Positions 1 through 9,459 are shown, counted from the first letter of the stretch. The stretch is DNA of 64,000 nt from Picosynechococcus sp. PCC 7003 (GCF_001693255.1 NZ_CP016474.1:2312661-2376660); one strand, 5' to 3'. A program made the numbers and translations. Notes: generated by a model from the sequence alone, not told the origin.

Positions 1-47
1 AAAGTTATGCTCCACCATCCTTAGCCTGCCAAATTTAACCACCATTG

Positions 48-1052
48 ATGTCCAGCCCTGTTCCGATTACCGAAGCCCCCGCGACGACCCAAACCCTGTC
101 GATTGTGGTACCCATCTACAACGAAGTAGAAAGTCTGCCGCACCTGATCCAGGCGATCGCTTCGGTAATGCAAGGGAATAATTATGCCTACGAAATTATT
201 TGTGTGGATGATGGCTCTAAGGACGGCTCTACGGCACTCTTGAAACAATTAGCGACCGAGCGGGAAGACCTGCGGGCGATTATTTTGCGGCGCAACTACG
301 GCCAAACCCCAGCCATGGCGGCAGGCTTTCAGCATGCCCAGGGGGAGATCATTATTTCCCTCGATGCAGATTTACAAAATGATCCGGCGGATATTCCGAA
401 CCTGATCCAGAAAATGAACGAAGGCTACGACCTCGTCAGCGGTTGGCGCAAGGAACGGCAAGATAACCAATGGACGCGGCTTCTTCCTTCAAAAATCGCT
501 AATGCTCTGATCCGTCGAGTGACGGGGGTCAATCTCCATGACTATGGTTGTTCCCTGAAGGCCTACCGCACAGAAATCCTCGCAGATCTAAATCTCTATG
601 GGGAACTGCACCGCTTTATTCCCGCCCTGGCGTTTATTGAAGGGGCAACCATCGCTGAAATCCCCGTGCGGCACCATGCCCGCCAGTTCGGCAGCAGTAA
701 ATATGGCCTAGACCGCACGTTTCGGGTCTTGCTTGATCTATTGACGGTGTGGTTTATGAAAAAATTCCTCACCCGCCCGATGCACGTCTTTGGTTATCTC
801 GGCATTATTTTTATCCTCGTCGGTTTTATGCTGGGGGGTTATTTATCGTTCCTGAAGATCTTTTGGGGTCAAGCGATTGGCGATCGCCCTTTGTTGCTCC
901 TGGTGGCGATCCTGCTGTTAGCCGGGGTGCAACTCTTTGGTTTTGGCCTCTTGGGGGAACTGCTGATCCGCACCTACCACGAATCCCAGGGACGGCCCAT
1001 CTACCGGGTTCGCTCCATTGTCGGGCAATCTAAACATTTTTCGGCCCAATAA
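48..1052 (+). CDS. Family 2 glycosyltransferase with C-terminal membrane anchor
   Basis: A 334-residue protein of the DPM1/GtrB type, which transfers a sugar from a nucleotide donor to a polyprenyl-phosphate carrier at the inner membrane. The GT-A nucleotide-binding start VVPIYNE is at residues 20-26, DDGS at 54-57, and the metal-binding DADLQ at 106-110. Two hydrophobic segments at about residues 245-310 form the usual membrane anchor. A TTG lies directly before the ATG at 48; I chose the ATG. The sugar and acceptor cannot be read from sequence. It stands alone, convergent with the ATPase gene on the other strand. Confidence 0.88.
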   Translation: MSSPVPITEAPATTQTLSIVVPIYNEVESLPHLIQAIASVMQGNNYAYEIICVDDGSKDGSTALLKQLATEREDLRAIILRRNYGQTPAMAAGFQHAQGEIIISLDADLQNDPADIPNLIQKMNEGYDLVSGWRKERQDNQWTRLLPSKIANALIRRVTGVNLHDYGCSLKAYRTEILADLNLYGELHRFIPALAFIEGATIAEIPVRHHARQFGSSKYGLDRTFRVLLDLLTVWFMKKFLTRPMHVFGYLGIIFILVGFMLGGYLSFLKIFWGQAIGDRPLLLLVAILLLAGVQLFGFGLLGELLIRTYHESQGRPIYRVRSIVGQSKHFSAQ

Positions 1053-1118
1053 AAAACTCCCCATTCTAGAGACGGAACAGAGAGTTGGGTAATTTTTCTT
1101 TAAAGAATTCTGGGCAGT

Positions 1119-2294
1119 CTAGGCCGCAAACTTAATCTTCAGGAAATCTTCCTCCATCTTCGCCCCGGAGGGTTTGAGAGCGGCGAGGGCTTGGGGAAGA
1201 ACGAGGTTCCGGCGGTGGTTGCCGATGCGGATATTCAGTTCATCACCTGTTTTATTCAGCTGGATTTGCTCCTTGGGAATACCGGGAAGATAAAGCTCTA
1301 GGCTATAGCCCCCATCCCCTTGGATCATCCGCACCGTATCTTCTTTGTAATAGACCTGGGTCGGATCTTCCTCACCGTAGAGAGTTTCTTTGAGTCGCTC
1401 CAGGGCCGCCAAACCGCATAATTCCTCCTGGTAGAGGGGCACTTCCTTCACGGGGAGGGGGTGGAAATTGTCGTGAATTTCTTGTTTATAGCCCTGCTGA
1501 TTTTCTTTCCAGTTGGCGAAGAACGGGTCATTCACACTGTCGGGGATGATCCGGTTAGCCACCACCATATCCGTCGAAACGTTATACAAACTCAGATAGG
1601 CATGGGCCCGCAGGGATTCTTTGATCACCATCCGCTCAGGGTTCGTCACAAGGCGCACAGAGGTAACAGTGTTATCGGTCAGCACCTTTTCGAGGGCTTC
1701 GATCTGCTCATAAAATTCGTAGGGCGCATCCATCACCTCTTTGTTGGGCAACGAAAAACCCGTGAGGGGTTTCCAGATGGGTTCGACGAGGGGACGCAAA
1801 GCCACGGACATTCCTTGGAGCGGCTTATAGAAACGACGCATATACCAGCCGCCCACTTCCGGCAGACTTAGTAAACGTAGGGCAGTGCCTGTGGGAGCCG
1901 AGTCAATAATCAGGACATCATAGGTGCCTTCGTCGTAGTGGCGTTTCATCCGCACCAGGCCAAAAATTTCATCCATGCCGGGCAGAATGGCGAGTTCCTC
2001 TGCCTGAACACCGTCAAGGCCGCGCGCTTGCAAGACTTCGGTAATGTAGCGTTTCACCGCGCCCCAGTTGCCTTCCAGCTCCCGCAGGGCGTCGAGTTCT
2101 GCGCCCCAGAGGTTTGGCTTCACTTCGATGGGGTCGTGGCCAAGCTCCACATCAAAACTATCGGCGAGGGAGTGGGCGGGATCGGTACTGAGCACTAGGG
2201 TACGATAGCCCAACTCGGCACAGCGGAGTCCCGTGGCTGCTGCGACAGAGGTTTTTCCGACGCCTCCTTTTCCCGTCATTAAAATTACGCGCAT
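1119..2294 (-). CDS. ArsA/Get3-family ATPase with C-terminal HSP20-like domain
   Basis: A 391-residue P-loop ATPase of the anion-transporting ArsA/Get3 (TRC40) family. The deviant Walker A motif GKGGVGKTS is at residues 8-16, followed by the switch STDPAHS near residue 36 and [10 protein letters not shown] in the middle. The last 75 or so residues look like the small HSP20-like ArsA domain common in cyanobacteria and plastids ([14 protein letters not shown]). No arsenite genes (arsB, arsR) are nearby, and there is one ATPase half rather than two. A protein-targeting or chaperone role is therefore as likely as arsenite efflux. An AAGGAC site lies about 11 bases before the ATG at 2294. Confidence 0.85.
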   Translation of the reverse strand: MRVILMTGKGGVGKTSVAAATGLRCAELGYRTLVLSTDPAHSLADSFDVELGHDPIEVKPNLWGAELDALRELEGNWGAVKRYITEVLQARGLDGVQAEELAILPGMDEIFGLVRMKRHYDEGTYDVLIIDSAPTGTALRLLSLPEVGGWYMRRFYKPLQGMSVALRPLVEPIWKPLTGFSLPNKEVMDAPYEFYEQIEALEKVLTDNTVTSVRLVTNPERMVIKESLRAHAYLSLYNVSTDMVVANRIIPDSVNDPFFANWKENQQGYKQEIHDNFHPLPVKEVPLYQEELCGLAALERLKETLYGEEDPTQVYYKEDTVRMIQGDGGYSLELYLPGIPKEQIQLNKTGDELNIRIGNHRRNLVLPQALAALKPSGAKMEEDFLKIKFAA

Positions 2295-2522
2295 GGTTGC
2301 GTTTGTCCTTTGCTGAGAGGTTTTTACATTTCTTTACTGATTATCTCCCATTGTCTCCGGTTTTCGCTATGGATCGACTTTTGACGGGTAATCAAGGGTG
2401 TAACGAAGGGAGGGGACGAAAGGCGATAGTGAAGGGCGATCGCTCACCTAGTTCTGAACACATAACAAGTTCAGTCCGCATCGCCTACTGTCTTCTGAAA
2501 ACAAAGGGTCGTCTGAGTGCAA

Positions 2523-3503
2523 CTATTGTCGTGCGATTAATTCTTCTTGCTGTAAAAACTCAAAAAACTTGTCTAAAATTTTCCGATTACGATCCACTAT
2601 CTGTTTTTCTTCAAATTTGTCGTACTCAATGAGTTGAGTTATTTCAGAAATCTTGCTAGGCTCTTGGTTCTTGCCACGTCTTTTTTCTCCGCTATATATC
2701 TTTTTTTTATCCTCGAATCGATAATCAGATGCTCGGATATTAATGTTTCCTTCAAGTAGAATTTTGTTTCCAAGAGACTCGATGACTTCCACATTTTTTA
2801 GTCCGTCTTCTATTTCTTGTCTTTTTTTGGAATAAATATGTTCTAGGTGAAATATTTCATTTATATCAAGAAGTTTTTGCTCCGGAAATGTATAGGCATA
2901 CCATGTGATCATAGAGCGTATTATGTTGCGCTGATTTGTGAATTTATAATTATCAAAGAATGATCTAGCTTGACTTTTGTTGAATTTATATTTCGCAAAT
3001 GTGACTTCTAAACCATTTATGATATTGACCATTTCATCATATATAGGTGTGCGTAAAGAATTAACACCAGGATTTGTGATGGCATAGGCATAAATAAAGG
3101 CAGTGATTCTATCTAGAAAAAGACTAAACTTGGATTCTTCCAATGCGCCATCGGAGGATTGATTTTGCAGAAAATATACCGAAACTATATTTTGCCACAT
3201 CCCATTTGGCGCGTAAGTCAAAACGAATAACTTCTTGAGAATCAAATCAGAAAATCTTTGTTTATCTTGATTCGCAATGCTCTTCCAGAATAAAGCTAGA
3301 GACTTTAATTCAAAGATTGTCTCGGATTTTTTGAAATATTGGTATTTATTGCGCTCATAAAATTTTCGTAATGCTTCAGTGGTTGTGCTTTTGTTGCCTT
3401 CCTTAGCGCGCAGAAAATACATATAGCGTGCAAAAAGCTCATCCATTGGTGCACCCGCACTCAGATAAAAAACAGAGCTTGTTATTTCTTCAAGATTTTC
3501 CAC
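2523..3503 (-). CDS. GmrSD-type restriction protein, C-terminal part (DUF1524 HNH), frameshifted
   Basis: The distal half of a DUF262/DUF1524 (GmrSD-like, type IV modification-dependent) protein, 326 residues from a GTG at 3503. It is mostly helical and ends with an HNH-like element, FHLEHIYSKKR near residues 217-227, then ESLGNKILLEGNIN, as in DUF1524 nuclease domains. It overlaps the upstream half by 22 bases in another frame. Adding one A to the AAAA run near 3496 (TGGAAAATC) would join the two halves as ...AEWKNLEEITS.... The two open frames are best read as one gene broken by a single-base deletion, or one that needs a ribosomal frameshift. The DNA is AT-rich and has no HIP1 site, which suggests horizontal transfer. 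Confidence 0.7.
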   Translation of the reverse strand: MENLEEITSSVFYLSAGAPMDELFARYMYFLRAKEGNKSTTTEALRKFYERNKYQYFKKSETIFELKSLALFWKSIANQDKQRFSDLILKKLFVLTYAPNGMWQNIVSVYFLQNQSSDGALEESKFSLFLDRITAFIYAYAITNPGVNSLRTPIYDEMVNIINGLEVTFAKYKFNKSQARSFFDNYKFTNQRNIIRSMITWYAYTFPEQKLLDINEIFHLEHIYSKKRQEIEDGLKNVEVIESLGNKILLEGNINIRASDYRFEDKKKIYSGEKRRGKNQEPSKISEITQLIEYDKFEEKQIVDRNRKILDKFFEFLQQEELIARQ

Positions 3504-4261
3504 TCAGCAATAAAATCATCCTTTTTATCTATATCACCATAATACTTATAGAACTGAGCTTTGAATATATCAGCATCAGCGAGGGGCAGGCCACGATCAT
3601 TGAGTGTTGAAAATATTCTTAGTGCGGTGTCTTGCGATTCAGCTTCTATTGGCAGAAGAATGCAATTCCCTAAGATTCTTGCTGGAAAATACGGAAAATA
3701 ACTAGCAAATTCATGCAAAAAGATATCTATTTTCCCCTGATAAAATTGATAATTATTAACATACTGACTTTTGCTTCCAGGTTTTACTGAACCTGTTTTT
3801 AGCAAGTCAAGGAATTCATCTTTGTCACTATCTGTAGCAACTTCTGAATTGATTTTTAATTTTGATTTGTCGGCACTTCCAAATTCATCAGTCTTCCAGA
3901 TACATTTCTCAATCCGGTTACGTGTTTGTTGTGAATTAGTATCTTTCATATGAGCAAATTTATCGTAAAATGCACGCAAAATAAGCATTATTGTAGTAAG
4001 ACGCTGTTGACCATCTATAACTTCTGATTGTGCATTGCTATTCTTAAAGGTGACAATAGAACCAAGAAAATACTCGTCATTTTTGTCAAATTCTTCATAA
4101 TTATTGTTAGGGAAAGAAAATGCAAAAAGATCATCCCAGAGCGTTTGACACTGTTCTTCGTCCCAGGCATAGGGACGCTGATAATCTGGAATCAGAAAAT
4201 CTGCTTTTTTATCTGATAACAATTGAAATATAGTTTTCTGATCAACATTAAGCTTAGACAT
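3482..4261 (-). CDS. GmrSD-type restriction protein, N-terminal part (DUF262)
   Basis: The proximal half (259 residues) of a DUF262 protein. DUF262 is the ParB/Srx-like NTPase domain of GmrS, which in characterised members acts with a DUF1524 nuclease against DNA carrying modified bases. The family motifs are present: FLIPDYQRPYAWDEEQC near residues 22-38, FLGSIVTF near 65-72, and the diagnostic VIDGQQRLTTI near 81-91. It ends early at WKILKK, and the sense continues in the next frame (2523-3503). No methylase or other restriction gene is adjacent. Alone it would lack the HNH region, so activity depends on whether the frameshift is real or bypassed. Confidence 0.72.
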   Translation of the reverse strand: MSKLNVDQKTIFQLLSDKKADFLIPDYQRPYAWDEEQCQTLWDDLFAFSFPNNNYEEFDKNDEYFLGSIVTFKNSNAQSEVIDGQQRLTTIMLILRAFYDKFAHMKDTNSQQTRNRIEKCIWKTDEFGSADKSKLKINSEVATDSDKDEFLDLLKTGSVKPGSKSQYVNNYQFYQGKIDIFLHEFASYFPYFPARILGNCILLPIEAESQDTALRIFSTLNDRGLPLADADIFKAQFYKYYGDIDKKDDFIAEWKILKK

Positions 4262-4552
4262 AAAAGCTTCTACTCTCTAAATTAAAATTGGGAACGATAT
4301 TGTGGATTATTATCTAATTCCCTACTCTAGGTGAAATTCCAGAATCCTTTTAAGCTAAGATACAAAATTTGATAATTCGTACAAACAATCTAATATAGAA
4401 AAAATTATTCTTTCAATGACGCCGACTTTTTTTGACCTTCTCTTATCCAATGACGTACTCACGACATCGATTGAGTGATGTAGAAAATTATTTATATTCT
4501 ATATTGGACTTTTATTTACTCTGATTTAAAGGCTATTTCCGCGATCTATTAC
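4262..4552. other. AT-rich gene-free gap
   Basis: No convincing gene here. The stretch is markedly AT-rich, like the split restriction gene beside it, and lacks HIP1. Only reading frames of about 20-25 codons occur, with no ribosome site. It must hold the promoter of the minus-strand DUF262 gene, but I could not single out a -10/-35 pair. Confidence 0.5.
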
Positions 4553-4590
4553 ATAAAAAAAGTCCCCAACTTTTCCAAACAGTTGAGGAC
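4552..4590 (-). terminator. Rho-independent terminator of the aminotransferase gene
   Basis: On the minus strand, GTCCTCAAC (4590-4582) pairs with GTTGGGGAC (4570-4562) around an 11-base loop and is followed by a run of at least seven T. It lies just past the stop of the gene at 4613. Confidence 0.88.
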
Positions 4591-4612
4591 GCATTCTGAA
4601 AATATTATGGGT

Positions 4613-5818
4613 TTAATGATTTTCTGGGGCAGGCATATCGAAGTGGATGCCTGCTTTTTTCCAGAGGCCAATGGCATAACGAAGTCGATCAACTGGGGCG
4701 ATTAAACTCATCCGCACATAACCTTCCCCACCAGCCCCAAAAGCACTACCTGGGGTAACAACTACGCCCGTCGTTCGCAATACATAAAGCGCAAAATCTG
4801 TGGAATTCATACTTGGCGGACAGGGAACCCAGAGATACATTGTCGCTTTGGAAGGTTTAATATTCCAGCCAATTTCCCCGAGGGCTTCAATCAAGGCATC
4901 GCGCCGTTCCCGGTACCGTTCCTGCACCCCTTGGATATAACTGTCTGGTAATCCTAGTGCTGCTTCCGCCGCCTTCTGGATTGCCGAGAAAATGCCGTAG
5001 TCTAAGTTTGTCTTGAGGGTACGCAAACCTTGAATAATGTCCGCATTGCCCACCACAAACCCGACACGCCAGCCTGCCATGTTGTAGGTTTTTGAGAGGG
5101 TATGGAATTCGACACCGATTTCGTTCCCCCCAGGAATTTCCAGCAAACTGGTGGGCTTGTAACCGTCAAAAGAAAGCTCCGCATAACAAAGGTCATGGAC
5201 GAGCATCACCTGATACTTGTGCGCCCATGCCACCACTTCCTCAAAGAAAGACCGGGGTGCTGTGGCGGTGGTGGGGTTACTGGGATAGTTGAAATAGAGA
5301 ATTTTGGCCTTTTTCGCCACTTCTTCGGGAATACTGCTGAGATCAATTACCCAATCCTGTTCCGGCTTGAGGATGATTTCGTGGATCTTGGCGCCAGCAA
5401 TAAGTGGGCCACGAAAATGAGCCGGGTAAGCGGGACTCGGCACCAGTACCGTATCTCCCGGATTAACGTAGGCGAGGGCAAGGTGAGCAAGACCTTCTTT
5501 GGAACCCAGCAGGGGTAGGGCTTCACTATCAGGGTTGAGTTCAACGGCATAGCGGCGTTTGTACCAAGTGGCGATCGCCTTACGAAAGCTCGCAGTCCCC
5601 TCAAAGGGCGGATACCCGTGAAATTGGGCCGTCTCAAAGGCGGCGATCGCCGCATCAATGGCTTCTTGCGGGGCGAATCCGTCTGGATTCCCCATCCCCA
5701 AGTCAATTAAATCGATACCCTGTTCCCGTGCCCTTGCTTTCAGCTCATCTAACCGGGCAAACACATAGGGCGGTAAAGCACTGAGACGATCTGCTCTCGT
5801 AATCCAATCTACACTCAT
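4613..5818 (-). CDS. Class I PLP aminotransferase (AlaC/DapL-like)
   Basis: A 401-residue fold-type I aminotransferase. Its start (RLSALPPYVF), GMGNPDG at 41-47, NYPSNPT at 177-183 and the PLP-lysine region HTLSKTYNMAGWR (Lys243) closely follow E. coli AlaC as I recall it. Cyanobacterial relatives are often labelled LL-diaminopimelate or aspartate aminotransferase. It therefore transfers an amino group to a 2-oxo acid (pyruvate/glutamate or the LL-DAP route), but the sequence alone does not fix the substrate. The gene is complete, starts with ATG at 5818, and ends in a strong terminator. Confidence 0.85.
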   Translation of the reverse strand: MSVDWITRADRLSALPPYVFARLDELKARAREQGIDLIDLGMGNPDGFAPQEAIDAAIAAFETAQFHGYPPFEGTASFRKAIATWYKRRYAVELNPDSEALPLLGSKEGLAHLALAYVNPGDTVLVPSPAYPAHFRGPLIAGAKIHEIILKPEQDWVIDLSSIPEEVAKKAKILYFNYPSNPTTATAPRSFFEEVVAWAHKYQVMLVHDLCYAELSFDGYKPTSLLEIPGGNEIGVEFHTLSKTYNMAGWRVGFVVGNADIIQGLRTLKTNLDYGIFSAIQKAAEAALGLPDSYIQGVQERYRERRDALIEALGEIGWNIKPSKATMYLWVPCPPSMNSTDFALYVLRTTGVVVTPGSAFGAGGEGYVRMSLIAPVDRLRYAIGLWKKAGIHFDMPAPENH

Positions 5819-5953
5819 CGAAGCCGGAAAAAATAGATAAAGGTATAGCCTATCATCATCCCACCGATAGTCCCCAGGATGTATTTTTCCTTAAAGAATT
5901 TCCGCCGAATTCGCTTACCATGGGTCTGCTCACCCTTTTAAAGACCTATTCCC

Positions 5954-7684
5954 TTGAAACGCCGTCCCCGTTCTAGCTATTTTCAGTTATTGCCCTATCT
6001 CAAAGCCGAGCGGCTCACCATTGGCCAAGCTCTTATTTGCACCGTCGGCTTCACCATTTTTTGGCCGATTCTGGCGATCCTGGCGGGTGATATCGCTAAC
6101 GACATCGGTGCGGGCAATATCCAGGGAATTGTGAACTTAGCAGGCCAGGCCGCGATCATCTTTTTGATCCGGGGGGCGGTGCAATACGGCCAAGATACCC
6201 TGATGGCCAAGGCCGCCCTAAAAATTGCCATCCAACTCCGAACCCAGGTCTATGGCCACCTCCATCGTCTAAGTCTGCACTATTTTGAGGGAGCAAAAAC
6301 GGGGGATCTCTCCTACCGCCTCACGGAGGATGTAGACCGGGTGGGGGAAGTGATCAACAAAATTTTCCATCAGTTTGTGCCTAGCATTTTGCAGTTGATC
6401 GTAGTGCTGGGCTATATGTTTTATGTCAACTGGCAACTCACCTTGGCCGCATTGATTATTGGGCCATTGATGGCGATCTTGATTGGTTCCTTTGGCGAGA
6501 AACTCCTGGATTTTTCCCGTCGTAGCCAAACCCGTACTTCTAACCTTTCTTCTCTCTTGACTGAAGTTTTTAACGGCATCCGCTTAGTCCAAGCTTTTGC
6601 CGCTGAAGATTATGAGCTGCAACGGTTCACCGAAGAAGCCGAGCAAAACCGTCGTGCCAAGTTCCGCACCGCCCAGATTAAAGCCCTGCAATTTGTGGTG
6701 GTGGGTTTCCTGGAAGCGATGGCGGTAATTTTTCTGTTTTTCCTGGGGGGTTGGCAAATTGCCCAGGAGAATTTAACGGCGGCAGAGTTTGTGAGTTACG
6801 TGGCAGCGGTGGCATTGCTCATTGACCCGATCCAAATTACCACCAGCAATTTCAACGAATTTAAGGAGGGAGAAGCCTCCGTTGACCGGGTATTTGAACT
6901 GACAGCGGTTCAACCAACGATTGTAGAAGCAGCCGATGCCCAGGTGTTGCCTGCTGTGACGGGGAAAGTGGACTATCAAAATGTTTCCTTTGCCTACGAA
7001 GCGGCTAAACCTGTTTTGAAAAATATCAATCTCACGGTACAGCCGGGGGAAATGATCGCTCTGGTGGGATCGTCGGGGGCGGGCAAAACGACATTGGTCA
7101 ATTTATTGCCCCGTTTTTACAATCCAGTGGCCGGAAAAATTCTCATCGACGGCATCGATACCAGCACTGTCACCCTCAAAAGTCTGCGCCAACAGATCGG
7201 CATTGTCCCCCAGGAAACGGTGCTTTTTTCCGGAACAATCGCCCAAAATATTGCCTTTGGTCAAACGGAATTTAGCTTAGAACAGGTAGAGGCTGCCGCC
7301 AAAATTGCCAATGCTCACCAATTTATCTCGGAATTTTCCCAGGGCTATCACACCTATGTGGGAGAGCGGGGTGTCAATCTTTCGGGCGGTCAGCGGCAAC
7401 GGGTGGCGATCGCCCGGGCTGTTTTGCTCAATCCCCGCATTTTAATTTTGGATGAAGCCACCTCGGCCCTCGATGCTGAATCCGAAGCCTTGGTGCAGGA
7501 AGCCCTAGAACGGATTATGCAAGACCGCACCGTTTTTGTCATCGCTCACCGCCTCGCCACCGTCCGCAGTAGTGATCGCATTATTGTGTTAGACCAAGGG
7601 GAAATTGTTGAATCCGGCACCCACGATGAACTGCTCGCCCACCAAGGTCGCTATGCCCAATTCCATGCCCAACAATTTGCCTAA
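5954..7684 (+). CDS. ABC exporter, fused membrane and ATPase domains (MsbA/ABCB type)
   Basis: A 576-residue half-transporter. The N-terminal half has about six membrane helices, the first two at residues 25-85. The C-terminal half is a full nucleotide-binding domain: Walker A VGSSGAGKTT near 370, signature LSGGQRQRVA near 476, Walker B ILDEATSALD near 498, and switch histidine in VIAHRLAT near 530. It works as a homodimer or heterodimer exporting lipids, peptides or drugs; the cargo is unknown. The start is a TTG at 5954, because the nearby ATG at 5920 is out of frame. Its stop overlaps the convergent oxidoreductase gene by four bases. Confidence 0.88.
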   Translation: MKRRPRSSYFQLLPYLKAERLTIGQALICTVGFTIFWPILAILAGDIANDIGAGNIQGIVNLAGQAAIIFLIRGAVQYGQDTLMAKAALKIAIQLRTQVYGHLHRLSLHYFEGAKTGDLSYRLTEDVDRVGEVINKIFHQFVPSILQLIVVLGYMFYVNWQLTLAALIIGPLMAILIGSFGEKLLDFSRRSQTRTSNLSSLLTEVFNGIRLVQAFAAEDYELQRFTEEAEQNRRAKFRTAQIKALQFVVVGFLEAMAVIFLFFLGGWQIAQENLTAAEFVSYVAAVALLIDPIQITTSNFNEFKEGEASVDRVFELTAVQPTIVEAADAQVLPAVTGKVDYQNVSFAYEAAKPVLKNINLTVQPGEMIALVGSSGAGKTTLVNLLPRFYNPVAGKILIDGIDTSTVTLKSLRQQIGIVPQETVLFSGTIAQNIAFGQTEFSLEQVEAAAKIANAHQFISEFSQGYHTYVGERGVNLSGGQRQRVAIARAVLLNPRILILDEATSALDAESEALVQEALERIMQDRTVFVIAHRLATVRSSDRIIVLDQGEIVESGTHDELLAHQGRYAQFHAQQFA

Positions 7685-8682
7685 AGGGTGAGCGCAATTT
7701 TGCCGGTGGTGGAGCCTTGTTCAATTAGGACGTGGGCTTTTGCCGCTTCAGCGAGGGGAAACGTTTGCCCTAAGTGAAGATGGAGTTTTCCTTGTTCAAA
7801 CCATTGGGCACATTGCCGGAGAATATTGGCCTGGTGCATTTGTCCGGCCACATCTCCCGTGAGCATGGGGGTTAGCATCAGTTCCAAGCTAATCCGTAAA
7901 TTTTTCAAGCGTGCTTGTTTGAGAGTCCCAAGCTGAAAATCTGGTTCAAGGATTGTCACTAAATCCCCGTAGGTTTTCACCGCTGGTACCGTCTCCCAAA
8001 AGACTTGGCCGCCGATGGTATCAAAGGCCACATCGACTCCAGCTTCATCGGTTAACTTGTGCACTGTTTCAGTCACATCCACGTCGCGGTACAAAATCAC
8101 CTCATCGGCCCCATATTGCCGGGCTAAGCGCGCTTTGTCGGGGGTGCTGACTGTGGTGAAGACCGTTGCGCCCCACAGTTTTGCCAGTTGAATTGCTACG
8201 TGACCAACGCCACCCGCTCCGCCATGGATCAGCACCGTTTGGCCGGACTGTAACCGGGCGCGATCGCCTAATGCTTCCCAGGCCGTGATTAAAATTAGGG
8301 GCGCTGCTGCCGCCGCTGCAAAGGATAAATTTTCTGGTTTTTTCGCAATAAACCGCGCATCAACCACCGCATATTCGGCGTAATTTCCGGTGCCTGCTTT
8401 GCCAAGGCCACCATCACAGAAATACACAGCATCGCCCACGGCAAACTTTTTGACGTCACTGCCCACCGCTTCGATAATGCCCGCTCCATCACAACCAAGA
8501 ATTGCCGGGAGCGGATCATCATAAAACGTGCCTCGACTGCGGACTTTTGTATCAATGGGATTGACCCCGGCTGCCTGAAGTTTCACGAGGACTTGCTGGG
8601 GGGTTGTGATCTGCGGTTGTGGCGCCTCGATTAACTGGAGGACATCGGGGTTCCCCGCTGCGGTCATGGCGATCGCCTTCAT
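7681..8682 (-). CDS. Zinc-independent alcohol dehydrogenase / quinone oxidoreductase family
   Basis: A 333-residue medium-chain dehydrogenase/reductase of the NADPH:quinone oxidoreductase (QOR, zeta-crystallin) type. It has AAGVNPIDTKVR near residues 37-48, ILGCDGAGIIEAVG near 61-74, and the dinucleotide-binding GGAGGVGHVA near 154-163. The cysteines that hold the structural zinc in alcohol dehydrogenases are absent, so the enzyme probably reduces quinones or activated alkenals with NADPH. The ATG at 8682 follows a HIP1 site. It is convergent with the ABC exporter. Confidence 0.85.
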   Translation of the reverse strand: MKAIAMTAAGNPDVLQLIEAPQPQITTPQQVLVKLQAAGVNPIDTKVRSRGTFYDDPLPAILGCDGAGIIEAVGSDVKKFAVGDAVYFCDGGLGKAGTGNYAEYAVVDARFIAKKPENLSFAAAAAAPLILITAWEALGDRARLQSGQTVLIHGGAGGVGHVAIQLAKLWGATVFTTVSTPDKARLARQYGADEVILYRDVDVTETVHKLTDEAGVDVAFDTIGGQVFWETVPAVKTYGDLVTILEPDFQLGTLKQARLKNLRISLELMLTPMLTGDVAGQMHQANILRQCAQWFEQGKLHLHLGQTFPLAEAAKAHVLIEQGSTTGKIALTL

Positions 8683-8728
8683 TGCGGATTAAAAAAACTA
8701 AACTGCTCGTCTTTTAATTTAAATGAAT

Positions 8729-8905
8729 TTAAATCAGATCGTAACGGTGACAAACCATCGCAAACACCGCCGCCATTAGGGTAATCGCCACGGCGATCGC
8801 CGGATCTTGTCCCTGGCCCACTGCAAAGGAAGTCGCCACCCCAGCCCCTAAACCAGCCACAAGGCCAGCTTGGATATAGTCTTTTTTGGTATTGCCGTTA
8901 TACAT
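8729..8905 (-). CDS. Small membrane protein, 58 residues
   Basis: An unlisted short gene. From ATG (8905) to TAA (8729) it encodes MYNGNTKKDYIQAG..., then a glycine/alanine-rich hydrophobic stretch (LVAGLGAGVATSFAVG), a short polar GQDP turn, a second hydrophobic stretch (AIAVAITLMAAVFAMV) and a basic tail CHRYDLI. Two helices in a hairpin with a polar N-terminus are likely. A HIP1 site lies inside the frame. It could be co-transcribed upstream of the oxidoreductase gene (47-base gap). I do not recognise a family and assign no function. Confidence 0.65.
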   Translation of the reverse strand: MYNGNTKKDYIQAGLVAGLGAGVATSFAVGQGQDPAIAVAITLMAAVFAMVCHRYDLI

Positions 8906-9110
8906 AGGAATTAATCTTGAAATGGACGAATTAAAGCGTTTTAAAAGGATTTTCCAACGGGAATTTCGCCCTTCAAATTAACACCCGAACTTTACGGCCT
9001 TAGCGACCACGCAATTAAGGTTTAGATTTAGCGACATTTCTTAATAGGCGCGGCCATCCTTTAAAATATGTAGCGAAAGAAACCTTAAAATAATTGTTAA
9101 AATTCTCCCT

Positions 9111-9431
9111 ATGACCACCACCTATAAAGTAGAGATTAAACATCGCGGTAACACCTACACCATCGACGTTCCAGAAGATCAAACCATCCTCGATGTTGCC
9201 CATGCCAACAACATTGATCTCCCCACCTCCTGTGGTGCTGGGGTCTGTACCACCTGTGCCGCCCTGATTACCGAAGGCAGTGTCAGTCGAGAAGAGGGGA
9301 TCGGGCTTTCTCCGGAGTTACAAGATGAAGGCTATGCGCTACTCTGCGTTGCTTACCCTCGTTCTGACGTCAAGCTAGAATCAGATAAGGAAGAAATGGT
9401 CTACGATCGCCAATTTGGTAAGAGCGCCTAG
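9111..9431 (+). CDS. Plant-type [2Fe-2S] ferredoxin, 106 residues
   Basis: A soluble one-electron carrier. The cluster ligands are Cys41, Cys46, Cys49 and Cys79 in the pattern CGAGVCTTC ... LLC. It is somewhat longer than the main photosynthetic ferredoxin (about 97 residues) and lacks the usual SCRAGACSSC wording. It is therefore probably one of the minor ferredoxins (Synechocystis slr1828-like, from memory) rather than petF1. A monocistronic unit is likely, with a short terminator-like hairpin downstream. Confidence 0.9.
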   Translation: MTTTYKVEIKHRGNTYTIDVPEDQTILDVAHANNIDLPTSCGAGVCTTCAALITEGSVSREEGIGLSPELQDEGYALLCVAYPRSDVKLESDKEEMVYDRQFGKSA

Positions 9432-9459
9432 TCACTTTTCCCATCCAACCCATCAAGTC

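Noticed and set aside
1-44. Tail of a preceding gene before the glycosyltransferase
   Set aside because: Seven codons to a TAG in frame 1 are too few to judge.
4430-4525. Short frames MTPTFFDLL... and MTYSRHRLS... as a toxin or antitoxin
   Set aside because: Only 20-24 codons, no ribosome site, no partner.
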